From: Paraglomus occultum
Taxonomy: Eukaryota; Glomeromycota; Glomeromycetes; Paraglomerales; Paraglomeraceae
Reading direction: 5' to 3'
Assembly (NCBI GenBank): GCA_910592205.1
Contig: CAJVPJ010001366.1
Location: 1 to 10,249, forward strand
Length of the DNA stretch: 10,249 nucleotides
Shown piece after piece: positions 7,353 to 10,249 of this stretch. A model generated the notes under the pieces. It saw nothing but the letters and a program-made list of their open reading frames with translations, ran no database searches and was not told the origin of the DNA. The translations under genes were made by a program, and so were the position numbers. The first letter of the stretch is position 1. Each line of letters starts with the position of its first letter.

Positions 7353-9050
7353 GATGAAGCCGAAGTAGCCTTAGCTGCCCTTGGACTCGGAAATAGGGGA
7401 TTTACTAGTCCACCAGCAGTCTGTAGAAGGAAATCTGCAAAGATTTATCCGTAAAGGGTGACGTGATTTTGGATGAGTAGTAAGGGTGATCATTGTTGTA
7501 GTTGAGATTTGTAGACAACAATAGGTTTGCTAACATTTGCAAGCTCCGGCTTTATGGCATGTAATACTCTGTCCATATTTGCTCAACGATTAGATTAACC
7601 CAAGTCATTTAATATATTATTTGTCCTTTTCAGATAATTCAAATGACTGGTGGCAAGAAATGTGATACCGAAGAAGTTAAGGAAATGATTGCGGTAATAT
7701 ATTACATTTGCTGTTATCGTGTATAATAATACATAATCATAACATATAAGGCAATTTAAAAAACATCTAGCTCCGCCCTCGTACATTATCTTGAGGCGAG
7801 TGTTTGGTTCATGATTGCTTTCGTTCCACGTAAGCAGCGCGAATATTTTCAGAGACGTGATCAGGCAGGGGGAGGAGACCTTTTTCTCTTAATAGCAGCC
7901 GCCAGATCAGACATTCGTCCACTGGAAAACGCAAAGTTTAGGAAATCCGTCAAGACCGCGGAGCAGTAAAATTCCCTCTACGTGACCACCGGTTTCTTTC
8001 AAATCGTCAGTCCGTCATTTTCCACCTCCTCAATCATGATCGCCCAGATGATGACTACAATGCCAAGGTCCGTCTGACCGACGAGCCAAAGTCGATTCGG
8101 GAAGAGGTCAAGAAACAGCAGTTAGTCTCATGACAAAAATGAGGGCTCGTGGAATGCTTGAAGATGAATATGGTGTTGTACCCCGTAGTTCCAGATGACA
8201 GCCTGATGACAACAGCTTCGAAGATGGTTCCCACCTCGCAATACTTAGGATACCAGGATTCCGGCTGATCCGCTAGACGAGAGGTTGGCTGATACCTCCA
8301 GCACCCCCGTGAGAAAAGACATTGTCTACGAAAATACCGTTGATGGTGGATCTAGGCATAATACTATTTCGATCGAATGTACGTTTATATTTGATTTCAG
8401 TTGCAGTATGGTTTTATGCAATAACCTAATACACTTCACCTTTTTTTTTTGTATGAAATGATTAGGCCCCGAGAATGTAACTTCGATCAAATGAAAACAT
8501 ATTTCGCGAGGCGTAGGTGTCAGTTGATACAACGTAAACGGAATTTGCGTTATCTACAGACTAGACTGTCACCCCTTGAAAGGAGAAATTCAATTTTTTT
8601 GGAAGGTAACTAATGTCCATGTGTTGCAAACGATTTTACACTTGCAGTAAGTACTGTTACTCAAGCTCTTCTATTATACAATTTAGTCTTTGAAAGGCAG
8701 TCTTTGAGAAAGTAAACCTGTCATCAAATGCCGACTATGCCACTTTACGTTACAACATCTAACCAAGAGGCATTTCACGTGCCCGTGAAATAATCCCAAA
8801 TGACTACAATCCATCAACGAAAACTTACTGTGATCCAAGAAAGGCCTCATCCACCCTTTCTAGAACAATGAGAGTGGAAGATGAAGACCGAGAAATAAGG
8901 CGGGATGCATAATGTGTTGTATCCAAAAACCAATCTGGCAGGAAGATGCATATGAGCAACGTATTCTCGACAAGCGGTAGTGGAGCAGAAAGATGAACAG
9001 AAAACGCAACTGAGCTATATCAAAAAAGCATCTGCATAAGGAAATGGAAT
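7353..9050 (+). pseudogene. Ruins of an unrecognised multi-exon protein-coding gene
   Basis: Several + strand pieces have coding-like composition and splice-like borders. 7353-7458 shifts frame once and reads EAEVALAALG, then EIGDLLVHQQSVEGNLQRF. 7634-7693 follows a TTTTCAG acceptor, reads QMTGGKKCDTEEVKEMIA and ends at GTAATA. 7811-7966 reads REYFQRRDQAGGGDLFLL. 8005-8130 reads DDDYNAKVRLTDEPKSIREE and leads into MRARGMLEDEYGVVPR in another frame. After a TTACACTTGCAG acceptor (ending 8647), 8650-8712 reads TQALLLYNLVFERQSLRK, and 8712-8909 reads SSNADYATLRYNI, a TAA, then REIIPNDYNPSTKTYCDPRK. Charged Glu/Lys/Gln text continues to about 9050. These would suit a largely helical and disordered, charged cytosolic or nuclear protein. 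I cannot name the family, and the pieces may belong to more than one gene. Confidence 0.4.
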
Positions 9051-9301
9051 AAAACGCCAGAGCATATTATCGTCTCTTATCACGTAAAGTATTCTTGCCG
9101 CCACGGACGACTGGACTGCTGTCTATAACTTGGAAGACATCATTAGGATTGTTTTGAAACATTTATATAATCTTGACGATTATAATATATTGAGATCACG
9201 CACAAGCACAAGATACATACAAGATTCGATTGAGATAGTAATAACCCACCTACCCCCGTTGTATGGAATGGCAACTTTGCAATAGTAATATTTCATATTA
9301 G

Positions 9302-9484
9302 CAGCATCAGCAACGATTAGCACGTGTAAGCATAGTTGATAACCAAGGACAATACACATTTGTAAAACCAGAAAATCCCATTATCGGTTACGAAATTGCC
9401 GTTACCGCTAACAAGTTTTTCTTGTTCGCGAAAATCTTGGTCAAACTCATTAAGATGACAAAGATAGGCTATATACACATCTAG
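9302..9484 (+). pseudogene. Second REXO1-like exonuclease fragment
   Basis: The frame is open from after a TAG (9299-9301) to a TAG at 9482-9484. It reads RLARVSIVDNQGQYTFVKPE, then NPIIGY. This is the ELARVSxVxxxG...FVKPENPIxDY segment that follows the DCEM motif of the DEDDh exonuclease family. It matches the intact-looking part of the relic at 2546-2630 at DNA level in about 22 of 27 and 27 of 33 bases in the two conserved blocks. The DCEM motif upstream and the GHxLxxD and HDSxxDARAA motifs downstream are missing. Similarity fades after about 9392. It keeps FVKPENPI without the frameshift found in the first copy, so it is a separate decayed paralogue, not a copy of the present relic. Confidence 0.7.
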
Positions 9485-9489
9485 CTCGG

Positions 9490-9950
9490 AAATATGTAAT
9501 CCATCATTAACCATACGCTTATATCGTTCTGTGAATTGCGTGAACTATAGTAGTCATATTTCATAATTACGCAATATGCAAAGTACTAAACCCAATTGGT
9601 TTCGGCATATTTATTGTTATAGGTAGTTTTACGGTGGAATCAGCAATAATTAACACATTTCAACCATAAGCAAGAGGCTACGCTTAGATCGAAAGCGACA
9701 ATAATAAGGTTAGGCTCCGCACGTGGCCTTACGTAACAGACATTATGCGATCGATTTTTTCGATTTAGACATACTATCTCGTGTACGAATTTAGTCATAG
9801 TTAATGAAAATATGCTTTGAACATTGAAATTCAACAAACGTATCATTGCATATTTATTGATTTACTTTTTTACAGCTTATACTCAATTTCACGCAAGCAT
9901 ATATGCCACTGCAAGCCATATCAATAACACATTATTCATATATATAACAA
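9490..9950. other. Gene-free stretch
   Basis: No recognised coding sequence or RNA. A minus-strand frame at 9640-9846 has no motif. The right part is AT-rich and ends in ATAACAAACAG (9944-9954), a possible splice acceptor for the exon that follows. Confidence 0.3.
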
Positions 9951-9954
9951 ACAG

Positions 9955-10158
9955 ATCGTGGAGAGCCACAACGAAACGATAAAAAAGCCAAGGACTTATG
10001 GTCCACCAAAATGGCTGTCGTGTCCCGAAAGAAAATGAGTATATAAGTTTGTTGGATTGCTGTTGTATAAGAAATTAAGCGACAAATTTTTAGGGTGGGA
10101 GGGAAGTGAGTGGTCACTACGAAATTTCACTGATCAACCACATGCACAAAGGAAACAA
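9955..10158 (+). pseudogene. Broken exon resembling the start of an mRNA-capping RNA triphosphatase / dual-specificity phosphatase
   Basis: From a possible acceptor (AACAAACAG, ending 9954) one frame stays open to a TGA at 10159 except for a single TGA at 10036. It reads KKPRTYGPPKWLSCPERK, the stop, then YKFVG...LSDKFLGWEG and SLRNFTDQ. Metazoan- and plant-type capping phosphatases and DUSP11 begin with PPxWLxCPxxG, then FxxxKTxLxxxF, then a RFxxxxL element, and the order and spacing here agree. The catalytic HCxxGxxR site would lie further downstream and is not visible before the window ends. The match rests mainly on PPKWLSCP and could be accidental. Confidence 0.4.
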
Positions 10159-10249
10159 TGACTGCGTGTGACAAATTGATACATCCGCAGAGTGCAGGGT
10201 GAATGTTTACATTTTCTGAAAAGTGCGTGTGAATGGGCTGAAGCCTCAT

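Noticed and set aside
1-10249. CRISPR array, tRNA or rRNA genes, bacterial operons, viral gene set
   Set aside because: No regular spaced repeats, no cloverleaf or conserved rRNA segments, and no clustered prokaryotic genes were seen. The relics identified are cellular fungal-type genes with introns.

Overview
This window looks like gene-sparse, AT-rich genomic DNA of a filamentous fungus, most plausibly an arbuscular mycorrhizal fungus (Glomeromycotina). Three things point there. The one convincing intact gene encodes a MATA-type HMG-box protein with the N-terminal layout of the expanded Glomeromycotina family. The introns are short (about 70-110 nt), GT-AG, and in two cases carry a CTAAT branch site. 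A transposon has a CENP-B/Tigger-like transposase tail. The assignment is inferred from protein style, not from a database match. There is no bacterial signature: no operons, no Shine-Dalgarno sites, and several of the longest open frames have no ATG.

Layout, left to right. 1-243: end of an Asn/Tyr-rich repeat protein running in from outside. 451-1232: a decayed DNA transposon with 22-bp terminal inverted repeats, four copies of a terminal/subterminal motif, and the broken C-terminal end of its transposase. 1233-2158: nothing recognised. 2159-3087: a REXO1-like RNA exonuclease pseudogene whose three introns can still be placed. 3287-3480: an AT-rich direct repeat. 3880-4460: a peroxisomal acyl-CoA oxidase pseudogene, of which the C-terminal part is clear and the central part doubtful. 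4484-5146: two unrecognised broken reading frames. 5296-5774: the HMG-box gene, with one intron. 5822-7330: nothing coding recognised. 7353-9050: scattered pieces of an unrecognised multi-exon gene in ruins. 9302-9484: a second fragment of the same exonuclease family. 9955-10158: a broken exon resembling the start of an mRNA-capping RNA triphosphatase/dual-specificity phosphatase.

The genes do not form a pathway. The theme is a graveyard of cellular genes, nearly all on the + strand and broken by frameshifts and stops, around one intact HMG-box gene and one dead transposon. No flanking gene typical of the Mucoromycota sex locus (triose-phosphate transporter, RNA helicase) is visible, so nothing here marks a mating-type locus. 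I did not find a new multi-gene system. The most informative features are the preserved intron positions in the dead exonuclease, the transposon end structure, and the altered DNA-binding wedge of the HMG box.
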